DNA of 64,000 nucleotides from Rhizodiscina lignyota. Taxonomy: Eukaryota > Ascomycota > Dothideomycetes > Aulographales > Rhizodiscinaceae. Position numbers and translations under genes: made by a program. The notes below the pieces were generated by a model. That model did not search any database and was not told the origin of the DNA. It saw only the letters and a program-made list of their open reading frames with translations. Numbering within the stretch: the first letter of the stretch is position 1; each line of letters begins with the position of its first letter. Below are positions 1 through 10,600 of this stretch, piece after piece. The stretch is from positions 1,426,001 through 1,490,000 of the forward strand of contig ML978124.1 in assembly GCA_010015805.1 (NCBI GenBank), in the 5' to 3' direction.

Positions 1-640
1 TAGTCCCATTGCCCATCCTGAGTATGATAGCAATGTCTTCCCGGGAAGGATATGCTGCAAGGAGAGCTTGCGAGACTTTTTCATATTTGCCTGCATCAGA
101 AGTGGAGGTTCTGGCGGGTGTGGGCGTCTGAGAAGCTGGCGTGCGAAATGCCGACGTCGAGTGATGTGCGCCTTCGTTTGCTTGAGGGAAACTTTCCTGG
201 AGAGATTTTTAGCAACCAGTGACGGAAGTTTGAGTGGTTGTGCCCACCGGCGAGAGCTCATTCAAGGACATGAACGGGGTGTGCTCAGAGTCAACAGGCG
301 TGGGAGCAGCAGGTCTAGGTCTTCGGCCTTCATCAGACGTTGACTGAGCTCCATCTCTTGCAGCACTATGATCGGCCTTCTCAACCAGCTGGCTTAGCAG
401 CGCTTCGACGCGTATAATGCGGCCGGCACTATCCTCTACCTGACTGGGCTCTTCAGGCAGCTCCTGACTGATGCACTTTGTACTGCGCCGCTGACAGGTG
501 ATGCACACTGCATCTGTGGCCGATGCAAACATGCACCGTACCTTTCTTCGCTTGCACTCCCAGCAGCTGTGCGTTCCCTTCCGCACTCTCCTGCGCTTGG
601 CTTGAGGTTCAAGGCCCTCATGTTGCTCGTCGGAAGCCAT
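1..640 (-). CDS. Zn(2)-Cys(6) transcription factor, N-terminal part (runs off the left edge)
   Basis: The start codon is at 640 and the gene runs leftward out of the window. Exon 1 (640-248) encodes a basic stretch and then a Zn2Cys6 binuclear cluster, with Cys at residues 26, 29, 36, 46, 49 and 56 (CX2CX6CX9CX2CX6C), which is the DNA-binding domain of fungal GAL4-type regulators. A short leucine-containing stretch follows and may be a linker or coiled coil. An in-frame stop at 211-209 is removed by a 51-nt intron (247-197: GTGGGC donor, TGCTAAAA branch, CTCCAG acceptor), and the frame stays open to base 1. The C-terminal effector domain is not visible, so ligand and targets are unknown. An unusual CCG-N6-CGG array lies about 150-205 bp upstream and could be an autoregulatory or cluster site. 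Confidence 0.85.
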
Positions 641-1370
641 GTGTCCAGCGGATGAAGCTAATCGGGGCTGGGTGATTTCCGTACGCTTAGCTCCGTCCCA
701 TTGCTCGTCGGAGATGCCTCTGAAGTCATTTATCGAGATGAATCAGTCCGATCAGTTGCGAATGAGGCGAGAACGTTTATTGCTGGATCGTCCGCCGACT
801 CGGCGGTCTTATTTGGTATGCGCCGAGTTTTCGGCCGAGTTTTCGGGCCAAGTCATGGGCAACCCTTGTCCGCTCAGGGGCTGTCAGGAATGAAAACATT
901 GCCTCACGGTCGAAGACAGTTGGTTCTCTGACTCGTTGGCTGGTGTGAACGCGCCTTATCTGCCACCTACCTAATCCACGTGGGCCTCCCAGTATCCTAC
1001 GCCATTGAGGCTTTACTTAACATTGCAAGATGCTATTGAGCATCGTGGGTTAAAATATTTCAAGTTGATACTTTGGTTGGACGTGACAAGGAAGCTATCC
1101 TCAAGTGCAAAGTACCAGACTGCTAAGGTGATATGCTCTTCTGTGGGTACGATAAACGCTAAGGCGCAGTTGTCTTGATAGATACTGTCTAGACCGGATT
1201 GAATTGAGCTTTCAAAGATGCTCTCGCCTGCCTCGAATAGTAAGACCTGCACGTCGACAACTGTAACACTTCTTCTCGGATTCAACAATTAGGTTGTTGC
1301 TCTCGAGGTTGACGTAGAGTATCTGTGTCTTACACGACTCAACTCGCTCTGACTAAGCCGTATGCACGAC
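641..1370. other. Intergenic region with Zn-cluster-like motif array
   Basis: No convincing coding signal on either strand. A 91-codon minus-strand frame at 1013-1288 has no recognisable family or gene-like context. The stretch holds the CCG-N6-CGG array (792-846) and a CACGTG at 977-982. Confidence 0.5.
792..846. promoter_or_regulatory. Array of CCG-N6-CGG everted repeats
   Basis: A near-perfect palindrome (CCGCCGA-C-TCGGCGG, 792-806) contains two overlapping CCG-N6-CGG pairs. At 823-846 the 12-mer CCGAGTTTTCGG occurs twice in exact tandem, and each copy is again CCG-N6-CGG. Paired CGG/CCG triplets are the classical targets of Zn2Cys6 dimers. The array lies 152-206 bp upstream of the regulator starting at 640. 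Binding is inferred. Confidence 0.5.
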
Positions 1371-2279
1371 TCAAGCGAAAAGGAGGCTGGGATTTTCAAC
1401 CCAGAACTTCTGCCACGTCGTGTCATCTGTTATCCACTCTCTCAGTTTCTGGATATGGGCCGCATTTGGAACCTCCCGAAAGCCTTCTACAGTCTCTAAG
1501 CGCTGCTTCTCTGTCATCCCCGTGCGCCCTTTCCCGAGCTGCGTGTGTGGCCAATCTGAGCCGAAGATAATCTGCGTCGGCCCTGCTTCAATGATGGCTT
1601 TTGCGAGAGGTGTCAAGGAGTCTATGCCCTCTGGGATGCCATTGTACAATCTCTCAAAGCCTGAGAGCTTGACCCATAGGCGCTTCTCTTTAACCAAGTC
1701 CAGGAACTTGCCGAATTCTTCCAACTTCTCCTCCCCCGGAAACGTGCCCCCAAAATGGTCGGCTACAAACTTGATCTTTGGATACGCACGAACTGTAGGG
1801 GCTAGATCAACCCAAGTCCTGAAGTCGCAGAATACATCCACGATCCACTCATGCCGTGAGTCTTGTGATAGTCGCTTCGCCAGAGCGTCAACCTCCTTGA
1901 TCAGCGGTTCCGAACTAGGCCGGCTCTTTGCCTCCCACGCCATCCTATGCAGGCGTGCACCTCGCACGCCAGCGGCATACAGGTGGTTGAGCTCGTCATC
2001 TGTGACGGTATCTGGGACAACCGTTGCAAGGCCGCGTAGCTTGTACCCATCGAGCTTCTTCTCTTCGCTAATCGCCCCGAGCAGAGGCTCAGCTGAATTC
2101 CCCTGCATCGACGCGTGCACAATGACAATGTTTTTGCAGCCGGTGACATCGTTTGGGTAATCTGTTATCAGAGCTGCTTTGGGGGTATACGTGCGTGGTA
2201 TTGCGTATGGGAATTTATCAGGCATGAACACATGAATATGGGTTTCCCAAGCCCCTTCTGGTACCAGTTGATTTCCCAT
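1371..2279 (-). CDS. Amidohydrolase-superfamily (COG3618, LigI/PDC-lactonase-like) hydrolase
   Basis: A single exon of 302 codons. The start is placed at the ATG at 2279 because an upstream in-frame start would add 18 basic residues before the conserved fold begins. The protein is a TIM-barrel metal-dependent hydrolase of the 2-pyrone-4,6-dicarboxylate lactonase type. Visible features are WETHIHVF near the N-terminus (metal-binding His-X-His), a GVRGARLH strand, an internal DHFGG and a C-terminal GSDWPH with the catalytic Asp. Family members hydrolyse lactones of small carboxylic acids; the substrate here cannot be read from the sequence. It is transcribed away from the carboxylate transporter at 2938, and the two share a 658-bp promoter region. 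It probably acts in the cytosol, as no signal peptide is seen. Confidence 0.85.
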   Translation of the reverse strand: MGNQLVPEGAWETHIHVFMPDKFPYAIPRTYTPKAALITDYPNDVTGCKNIVIVHASMQGNSAEPLLGAISEEKKLDGYKLRGLATVVPDTVTDDELNHLYAAGVRGARLHRMAWEAKSRPSSEPLIKEVDALAKRLSQDSRHEWIVDVFCDFRTWVDLAPTVRAYPKIKFVADHFGGTFPGEEKLEEFGKFLDLVKEKRLWVKLSGFERLYNGIPEGIDSLTPLAKAIIEAGPTQIIFGSDWPHTQLGKGRTGMTEKQRLETVEGFREVPNAAHIQKLREWITDDTTWQKFWVENPSLLFA

Positions 2280-2937
2280 CTTCTTATTTACTTTCTCCTT
2301 TAATCTGTTCCTTTCAAGTGCTCGTGGACGCAATGGACCTTGATCCAGATGCTAAATGGGAAATAACAACCCGGGAGAAGCTTGGATACGTGTGTCTAAA
2401 ACCTTTCCAGGTTCCATGCGTGTGAGGATTTAGTGTACGGCGTTCTTGATCATTAGCATCTACCGCAACCACCCCCGCAACCGGGCATGGAAGATCATCA
2501 CCATCCTTGCGAAGTAGTCGGCGAAGTACAATGTTTGTTCGCCTTGTTTCACTGGCTCTAATTTCTGCGGAATGAAAGCCCCCGATGCCAAGGCGTGCTA
2601 GACAGGGCAGTTCTCACGGAATTGAACAGACCGTGGTCTCATAAGTCATTGAAACTACAAGCCTTGCATACAGCTGTATGTAAGGAGGAGGAGGAGTACT
2701 GTAGTGCCTGCATACTGCCATGCCTGTGGCAAGCGTCCAACAACCCAGCCAACAACCTCGCACTGCAACCTATTCCCATGCTGAAGAACCCTTCTCCGCA
2801 TTTTACTATACGTAGTACATCGCAATGCTGATCAGGATAAAGTGTGGCAAGTACCTTGGACTTCAATTTCTTCTCGTCTCTCGTTATCATTTTGCTGCTG
2901 TCTCTTCAACTCGCTCTGTTCCATACGATAGTTCACG
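2280..2937. other. Divergent promoter region (hydrolase / transporter)
   Basis: A 658-bp intergenic stretch between two divergent genes. It contains a CACGG-N11-CCGTG dyad (2615-2635) and a short GGA-rich microsatellite near 2682. I see no coding signal. Confidence 0.5.
2615..2635. promoter_or_regulatory. CACGG-N11-CCGTG dyad (CGG-N11-CCG type)
   Basis: Five-base inverted arms flank 11 bases, which gives a CGG-N11-CCG arrangement, the spacing known for Gal4-type Zn-cluster dimers. It sits in the promoter shared by the hydrolase and the transporter. Occupancy is inferred. Confidence 0.4.
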
Positions 2938-4527
2938 ATGGCGTTACTGCAAGACATCAAGACCATTCCTCGTGACTTTGCGGACGCTCTTCGCATGAAG
3001 CCAGTCCAGTACCTGGTCTGGTTTTGCTGCTGGGCTTGCTGGACCTTGGGGTCACTTGATTTCTATTTGCTTCCCTTCACCACGACGAACATGGCAACGG
3101 CATTCAAGGTTAAACAGACGAAGATTTCTGAAGCAAATACGACCTCGATGCTCTCACGTACCATTGGAGCGTTGATATTCGGGATTGCAAGCGATCAGTA
3201 TGGGCGAAAGATTCCATTGTTGATCGATCTTGTCGTTATGGGCGCTGTCACCCTCGCAAATGGGTTTCTCACGACGTATTCGCAGCTCGTCGGTGTGCGC
3301 TTTCTCTTCGGCGTTTGCTACGGCGGTACGTACGGTTTGGCAATGGCTGCGGTTCTCGAAGCGACACCTCAAAAGGCTAGAGGTATTGTCGCGGGCTCGA
3401 CGCAGCAGGGTTTCGCGGCCGGGTACCTGTTTGCGTCGGGTCTCCATCTGGCGATGAGCAAATACAAGTGGCAGGCCCTTTTCTGGCTCGGTGCTGGGCT
3501 CACAATCCCCGTATTCATCATTCGGCTTGTCACTCCGTCATACTCCGTTGTGGCAGAAGCTGTAAGAGACGCTGAAGGCATTCAACGGGTTACAGAGGCT
3601 GCGGCAGTCGGTGGTGAACTCTCGTTTTGGAAGAAGTTCAAGTTCGTCGCACGTCGTCATTGGGCCGTCTTTATATATGCTATCGGTATGTGAAGTCCTG
3701 AGTGGGCTATTAATGAACTGCTGACTCTGGTAAGTTTTGACGGCATGCTTCAACACTACTGGACATGGATCGATGGACCTGTACCCCACATTTCTTGTTA
3801 CCCAAAAGAAGCTCTCTGTTCTCCATGAGACATGGGTGACTTGCATACTCCAGATCGGAGGCATATCCGGTGGTATTGTCGGCGGCTTCTTGTCAAACCG
3901 CTTCTCTCCTCGGTGGGTTGGAGCGACGGCAGCACTAGCCATGGCACCATGGCTTCCGCTGTGGTGCTTGCCAAAGACGTGGAATCTCCTGGCACTTGGA
4001 GCATTCTTCTTCCAGTTCTTCTACGGTTGCGCGATTGGTAATCTGGGCAACATCATGCAGCAGCTCTGCCCGCATCCAGGTATCCGCGGTGCGTTTACTG
4101 GAGTTGCTTACAACTTGGGCAAGTGAGTATCACTACCTTGAAATTTGTGATAGTCGAAATCAGAGATTCTGACGAGATAATCAGCGCTATATCAAGTATT
4201 GCACCTACAATTGAAACTGCGCTAGGCGAGCGCTTCCCTACCGCCGATGGGACTCCCGATTATGCGAAGACTCAGATGATCCTCGTTGGTATTGTCATTG
4301 CGCTGCTCTCTCTGACCCTTGCGTGCATGCCCACGGGGAATATCAACAGGTATTGGGACAAAGAAGATCCGAATGCTGAGATCCCAATCCACGAAGCCAA
4401 GACTATGGATGACATGGCGATTGAGCCCCAGCCAAGGGAAGGACACAATGCGCCATATGGCGATAAGAAGGCTGACGAGATCGAGCAAGTTGAAGAAGTC
4501 CAGCTGCAGGACATGAAGAAGGTGTGA
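2938..4527 (+). CDS. MFS carboxylate transporter, Jen1/SHS-like
   Basis: Three exons (2938-3685, 3735-4122, 4185-4527) with 49- and 62-nt introns; coding length 1,479 nt (492 aa). The product is a 12-helix major-facilitator protein. The loop between helices 2 and 3 has SDQYGRK (MFS motif A). Exon 2 opens with NTTGHGSMDLYPT, which matches the Jen1 signature NXX[S/T]HX[S/T]QDXXXT except for Gly at the first S/T and Met at the Gln. That places it near fungal proton-coupled mono/dicarboxylate permeases of the sialate:H+ symporter family. The C-terminal tail is long, charged and cytosolic. It likely imports an organic acid at the plasma membrane. It is divergent from the lactonase-like gene, which fits uptake and breakdown of a carboxylate. 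Substrate unknown. Confidence 0.85.
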
Positions 4528-4635
4528 TGGAAACGTATTTATTCATCAGGGCAATCTCGGCCAGGTGGAGGGTAAGGTATTCAAACCACTTCCTCTCAAA
4601 CGACCTGTCAGGCCCTTCCCAGAAGCGGCATTTTG

Positions 4636-5813
4636 CTAGTCTGTAGTACATATTATCTTGCCAGCATTGATGTTTGCCTCCATTCTTCTGTGAGCGTCGG
4701 CAACCTGCGTCCATGGATATACCTTGTCGATTGGTACTTTCATATTTCCAACCGCAAAGTGATACATGCACTTCTCGACGAAGGCATCTCGTAGATTGTT
4801 CTGATATTCGGCAGTCCGGTTCCTCAGCGTCGTCCCCTGGATCATCAGCCGCTTATTGAGGAACACTCGAAAGTCGAGGTCTGGGATAACACTGCCGCTC
4901 AGAGAGGCAACAATAACCATTTTCGCCTCCATCGCGGCCGATGCGACGTTTCGAAGCCAGTAGTCCTTTCCGACAAGATCGACGATCAAGTCGACTCCCC
5001 TGCCGTCGGTTTCCCGCTTTACAACCTCCGCGAAATCTTCCTTTTTGTAGTTTACGGCAACATCGGCGCCCAGGCTCTCGCACAACTTGCACTTCTCATC
5101 TGTTCCCGCGGTCGTAATAACCTTCGCTGCGCCGCCCCATTTAGCTATTTGAATGGCAGATGAGCCGACGCCGGAAGCACCGCCGTGGACGAGGACATTT
5201 TGGCCCTTCTGGAGATTACCGACTAGATATATGGCCTGCATGGACGTGAAGAATGTCTGAGAGTTTGATTAATGTGAATTCGAGATGGCATTGGTGCTGC
5301 ATCACGGCGCTGATGGGGCTGTACCTCTGGAATACCCGCGGCGGTCTCAAATGACATGTCCGGTGGCATGTGAATTAGCATCCTTTCTCGTACGGAAATC
5401 TTCTCTGCATACTACAGCAAAATATCAGAACTAGTTTACTCATCAGCTCCAGGGAAATCCACTCACTGCAGACCCATATGCAAGCCCGAAGACCCTGTCT
5501 CCGATTTTGAAGCCCAGCTTGCCTGCAGTGGAGAATCAGCAATTGAAGTGCAAACTCGCGAATAAGACGACCCACACTCAGGGCCCTTCTCCTCGACAAG
5601 TCCACTGAATTCGACTCCCAAGAGCGGTCCCGATTCTGGAAAGAGGACCAATGGATACACAGACTCTCGTTGCATGATATCCATTCTGTTCAGGCCGAAG
5701 GCTTTGATTCGAACAACAATGCGGTCCGTCTCCGCTACCGGATCTGGGTAGTTGTCGTCCATGAAGAGGTCATCGGCGGTGCCTTTGCGGCCTTTGATAT
5801 CAATTACCCTCAT
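4636..5813 (-). CDS. Zn-independent quinone oxidoreductase / MDR family (PIG3/TP53I3-like)
   Basis: Four exons on the minus strand (5813-5577, 5523-5467, 5411-5325, 5256-4636), with introns of 53, 55 and 68 nt; 333 aa, the usual length for PIG3-like reductases. The N-terminal GroES-like domain carries LNRMDIMQR and PLLGVEFSG. The Rossmann half has VHGGASGVGSSAIQIAK (NADPH-binding AXXGXXG type) near residues 148-165, followed by CESLGADVAVNYKKEDF. The zinc-ligand pattern of classical alcohol dehydrogenases is absent. It is expected to be a cytosolic NADPH-dependent enone/quinone reductase. It ends convergently with the transporter about 110 bp away and is divergent from the aldolase-type gene at 6432. 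Confidence 0.88.
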
Positions 5814-6226
5814 TCTGGCGATGTTTGGAGGAAGAAGAACGAGAGAAGGAAGGGTATGTGAGAGCTGATATGGACAACAAGCAAATTGACACCTTGAATG
5901 CAGGATAGAAAAAAAAATTAGGCTCGAAATTTGAGAAGGAATTTCGCATGCCGCACGCGTCGCTCAACTTCCCGGCCTATGACCTCGACGCGTCTCTACA
6001 TTAGCAAGCAACGGAAAGCCGCGACCCACGGCGCGAACTACCGTTACGCCACCGTACTAAGATACCTAGGTACATTCAATCGCCTCCTTAGACCTTGCAA
6101 CATGACCAGGGCTTTGGCATCTCTGCACAGCTGACCACATCAGGGAATATCAAGGGAATACCATCTCGATATGAGCATGTCTCCGACCCCGCGTTTGAGC
6201 AGAGTGCGGAGAAGCGGAACGAAGAT

Positions 6227-6242
6227 CTCCGCTATACCGGAG
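6227..6242. promoter_or_regulatory. CTCCG-N6-CGGAG everted repeat (CCG-N6-CGG)
   Basis: Inverted arms CTCCG and CGGAG surround six bases, the same CCG-N6-CGG geometry as the array at 792-846. It is 190 bp upstream of the aldolase-type start. A single copy could occur by chance. Confidence 0.35.
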
Positions 6243-6330
6243 AGAAGGTGACCGGTTTGCCTCAAACACCATGTACAGTAAGAGATATTGACTAGTTCAT
6301 GGTCGAGCGGAAAACAAAGATAAAGGACAG

Positions 6331-6343
6331 TCGGATTTTCCGA
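6331..6343. promoter_or_regulatory. TCGGA-TTT-TCCGA inverted repeat
   Basis: Perfect 5-bp arms around 3 bases, about 90 bp upstream of the ATG at 6432. It reads as CGG-N5-CCG, a plausible Zn-cluster half-site pair. Confidence 0.3.
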
Positions 6344-6431
6344 AACTTATCATATTAAAACCAAGTCTCAGTCACGAACGACAACAATTGTACTATCTCT
6401 AAAAGAACTTTAACATCAAATCACACTAAAC

Positions 6432-7390
6432 ATGGCACCAAGCCGGATCACCGCTGAGACTGAGGTTGAACCCGCAGTGATCAGACCGAAGCCAGTGGAC
6501 AAGTTCAAGGACGCATATTTTGAAGACGTCCACTCTCTTGGAGACAAAGCTGGCAAAGTCGTCATCCGGTCTCCCCCAAGATTCGATGATCCCTTAGACA
6601 GCAGGCAATACCAGAAGCAGCACCTTGCCGCAGCTTTCAGGGCCTTTGCAAGACAAGGATATGATGAGGGCGTTGCTGGACATATTTCTCTGCGAGACCC
6701 AATCAACCCAGGTATGCAATGAACACAAAAAGATTTGACAACGTAGAGCTCAATTGCTAACTCTCCCCAGAATGGTTTTGGATCAACCCTCTCTCTCAGC
6801 ATTTCTCGCAAATCCGCGTCTCCGACCTTGTGCTGGTCAATGACAAGGGTGAGGTCCAGCCAGAGGGCAACCAGGCCGCCATCAATGGCCCTGCTTTCTC
6901 CATCCATTCCGAAATCCACAAGGCTCGGCCTGACTTGAACGCCGCCTGCCACGCTCACTCTGTGTACGGCAAGGCCTTCTCCTGCTTTGGCCGTCCAATT
7001 GAAATGATCTACCAAGACGCCATTCGCTTCTACAACGACCTCGCGGTCTATCCCCGCTACGGCGGCACAGTGATATCCACCGAGGAAGGCGCCAGGATCG
7101 CAAAAGCCCTTGGACCAACCTGCCGCAGCGTCATCCTCCAGAACCACGGCATGATCACCTGTGGTAAGACCGTGGACGAGGCAGCGTTCCTGTTTATTGC
7201 CCTCGACCGCTGCTGTCATGCGCAGATGATGGCGAATGCCGCGAGTGGCCCGGATTGGCCGAAGATCTACATCGGGAAGGAAGAAGCTGAGATGACGCAC
7301 AAGAAGAGTGGCAACTCAAGTAAGATGTGGTTGGCGTTCCAGCCATACTATGACCAGGAAGTGCAGACGGATCCTGGTTTGCTTGAGTAG
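6432..7390 (+). CDS. Class II aldolase/adducin N-terminal-domain protein
   Basis: Two exons (6432-6711, 6771-7390) with a 59-nt intron (GTATGC donor, GCTAAC branch); 299 aa. A leader of about 60 residues precedes the class II aldolase/adducin fold. Visible hallmarks are [11 protein letters not shown] near residue 80, metal-binding His154 and His156 in CHAHSVYG, and NHG around residue 219 for the third His ligand. Bacterial relatives cleave phosphorylated sugars (fuculose and ribulose phosphate aldolases and epimerases) or decarboxylate keto acids. Short fungal members like this are mostly uncharacterised. The metal site looks intact, so an enzymatic rather than adducin-like role is likely. 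Its promoter is shared with the reductase on the opposite strand. Confidence 0.88.
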
Positions 7391-7681
7391 AGAGCTTGCG
7401 AATGATAGAGTCCAAATCTGCCGGTTGGAAGTGACCGAAGCCAGCAATGCGGTTGTTTTTGTACTTTCTTCTCCAATGTCTTACTGAGGCATAATATGGC
7501 ATGACACCAAAACTCTCTTTACTTTTAACACAGCTCTCGGTAGCAAAATGATGGGATCCAGTGAGTCGGATCGCTACCATAGAGTTTGAACTTTTAATAC
7601 AGTTACGAGGCAGTGTGCCTTCGGCTGAGAAGGGCATCAAATAAACTTCGAGTCGGACCAGTCTTGCAAGATCGCGCGACG

Positions 7682-9875
7682 TTATGCTGGGCCGTTCAGG
7701 AAATTCTCGTTCATGAAGCCGAAAAGTAGATCCTGGCTAATTGTCTCAAAGCCAGTGAGATCCTGCAGCTGTGCCATATCCCCAAATGGGAACGTTTCTG
7801 GCACCAGCGGTGAGGTGGTCTCAAACTGGACGGTAGACGGCGTAGGAAGATTTGGCAAGGAGTCGGCTACATTCGAGCGTTAGTCATTGGCATACTTGCT
7901 TCTCATTGGTGGCGAAGAAGGGGTGACTTACCTTCAAACGTCGGAATACCATTGTCCGCCATTAGCTTCCTGATAATATTTGCCAAGTCTACAACTCCGC
8001 CGTTCGGCAGCGACAAAATGTCCAGGAACTTCAGACAGGTGAGGAGAAGTGAGGTGTACTTCTCGCTTTCACTACCTTTGTTCTCGGCCGTCGCGAGGTT
8101 GCGTACATGTATCGAGCAAGCTACGTATACTGCGTAACTCAGCAGGTACGATGCCCGGCGTAGTGGATACGCTGATTGATATGAAAGAACAAGGTTCGTA
8201 ATATTTCTAGCAGCAGCAGTGCACTTCCTCCAGGAGTTTGCCGGGATCTTTGTGGAACGGAGATCGCTGTTTGAGATGAATGGTCGATGCAGCAAGATGA
8301 TACATGCGTGGTACGTCGTCAGCAAGATGAGGACGTTCGGAGCCGGTACATTCGGCAGCTGCGTCGAAGGATTTGATGATGGTTCGAAGACTAGATGCGA
8401 CGGGAGGTTGCGATACCATGAGGAAAGGCTGCTGTCAATGGAATCAAGCTCGGCCTGAGTATTGCTTACGGTTGATCCAACAATATAAAACTGATTGATG
8501 ATCCTTGTCATAACCATGGAAAGCGTGCAAATATTCTGGAAGGTAGATATGGAGTAGATTGGCGTCGCGGCTTTGTTTGAGACGTTGGGGCCGGCATCGG
8601 GATTTTGAGGGTCGATGTAAGGAGTCCAAAGCTCCAACTCTTCTATAGTGTCCATGAAATTGCGGCTCACGTTTGCATCACGCAATTCAATGAAGACCGA
8701 GCGGCCGTGATACAGAGATTGCAGTTTATCAACAACAAACGCACCCCAAAATACGCGTCGGCGGATTTCAACAGTCTCCGCATTTTCTTGACTCTCTTTA
8801 ATGTCAAGGTGTAATCCAAGATCATACACCATGCGAAACGCGTAGCCGGTGTAAAGCCAACCTTTTGAGCTCGAGCCTCTTGCGTTAAACGTTGAGCCCA
8901 ACAGAATGAGACCGATAATGGTTGGAATGCTTGAGTATGTGAGAAGAGACTGCTGTGCAAGCAGCTCGTCACAACGAGCGAAGAATCGTTTATCGCTGAC
9001 GACTTCTGGTCGCTCTGAGTACTTGCTTGAACTTGCAAATACTGCGTTGAGGAGGAAATCAGTGCAGTAAGATCCACCTTCCACAAGCTCCCTCATGAAT
9101 AGCGGTCTGTAGGTAAGATGGAACGTATGATGCTGCCGATTCCAATGCAAATCCAAAAGATGAAGTGCTAAATCGGCAGGGACTCCACGAATATAGTTGA
9201 GGCGTCTAAGTCCGTGCTCTTTCTGGAGTTGCAAGGCAGCATTTGCTGTGAGTTGGAATCGCAAATGCTCGGGCACAGAGGTTTCCATATCCATTTTGTC
9301 GTGCGATAATAGTGCCTCGAGTGCGGACGGTGGCCGCACCGCCGGAGAGCCTGCCATAGGCGGACTTTGGAAACTAGGTTCTTCCGGTGCAATCCATACT
9401 GGAGAGCTCTTGTCGTCTTCATGTTGCGAACTTGACATTGCTCGACTACGCGCCTTGCCGTCCGCATTGGCTTCTGAAGCTGATGCCGTCGTCGACGGCG
9501 GTGAGGGGAGCTGAACTGTGCCATCGTTGACCGTAATATTTTCCAACGCTGAGATCCTCTCTTCTTCGCTACCGTTCTTAAGGCGAATTAAAACATCTTT
9601 GAATGCATCTCGCTCCCTCTGGAGAGCGTGTATAATAGCTTTCGATGGTCTAATAACAAGTCAATCACATGATACTATGGTTCCTCTCAGGGGTATCAAT
9701 CTGCATACCTTTTCTTGGGAGGCTCAATTACATAAACGCACTCGCGGCCATTCGCATTGCATGAACCACAACTTGGTCGTTTCGTATCGCATTTGATTTT
9801 GCGGATTCGACAGAATTGGCATGCTCGGACCGAACTCCGGGGCAGCGATGAGTTTGAAGGAACTCCCGAAGACAT
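7682..9875 (-). CDS. Zn(2)-Cys(6) transcription factor with fungal_trans domain (NIT-4-like)
   Basis: Three exons (9875-9709, 9649-7932, 7866-7682) with introns of 59 and 65 nt; 689 aa. The ATG at 9875 opens a short serine-rich leader. The Zn2Cys6 cluster follows with Cys at 19, 22, 29, 36, 39 and 46. The second exon begins with a probable dimerisation coiled coil (IIHALQRERDAFKDVLIRL) and contains the long fungal-specific transcription-factor domain with HLLDLHWNRQHHTFHLTYRP and RRRVFWGAFVVDKLQSLYHGR. The wording resembles the NIT-4/AmdR branch, but no target can be named. The third exon encodes an acidic, Phe-rich tail that could be the activation domain. Its position inside the catabolic neighbourhood makes it a candidate local regulator. 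Confidence 0.9.
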
Positions 9876-10600
9876 CGGAATTCAATTGTCCAGTTTATTG
9901 AGCATCGAATGTCTCCGCTGTAAGGGGTCTGTAGCAGAGCACGAACTGAAACTCGCCGCTCGAATTGGTCCGGCGCGAGAACACAACCCGCTGGACAGTT
10001 GATGCTGTGTGGCGGTGGACTTCTCTCCAATCAAGGATCCTGTCTGTCGATGTTGCTCCGATGGACAGAAAAGTTCCGTTGAGCTATCCACAGTGTTGGT
10101 ATAAGGGTTGAGTTCTTCCAATTGATGTTGCTCAATGGAATATGAAGTTTTGGGTCAAAGAATCAATTAAGCGTTTCTGAATCGCGGTGTTCTGAACGAA
10201 GTGGAGTGGAAGTATACAGCCGACGCTATTGCGGGCACCGCTGTGGCCGATTTCCTGCACTCTCAGAGCGAAAAATCGCATTACCCCGCAAGTCAGCGGA
10301 CAGAAATCCCCACAGCAGAGAGGTCCCAAGGTCCTCAAGTGATGTTCGCGTTTGGTTAGACCGGTTGCGCTCTCTGGGTGCCCCGGTTAGCATGCTGAGC
10401 GGAGCGAAACCCTCCGTAAACTTCGAGCCACCCCCAGCACTCTATCCAAAACACGGAGATATCCAGCTTCGAGCTCCCAAGGAGGCAGAGCACGTGTGCT
10501 GCAGGAGCAGATAGAATTCCGATGTAAAAACCTTTGCACTGAAGACCGCGATTGATTGGCTCTCTGCATTTAGATCGACTTGGACAACTCTTCAACAGCC
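9876..10600. other. Divergent promoter region (regulator / DUF1932 enzyme)
   Basis: A 725-bp stretch without a convincing gene. It has one CACGTG at 10492-10497, 104 bp before the next ATG, and scattered CGG/CCG triplets without a regular spacing. Confidence 0.45.

Larger units (their letters stand above)
5814..6431. other. Divergent promoter region (oxidoreductase / aldolase)
   Basis: A 618-bp intergenic stretch with no coding signal. It contains a CCG-N6-CGG everted repeat (6227-6242), a TCGGA-TTT-TCCGA dyad (6331-6343) and an A-rich run near 5908. Confidence 0.5.

Noticed and set aside
197-247. Apparent premature stop in the first Zn2Cys6 gene
   Set aside because: A 51-nt in-frame intron with good branch and acceptor explains it.
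1013-1288. 91-codon minus-strand open frame
   Set aside because: No start context, family signal or splice partner; consistent with chance.
1420-2160. 246-codon plus-strand open frame
   Set aside because: It is the antisense shadow of the amidohydrolase gene, whose motifs are unmistakable on the minus strand.
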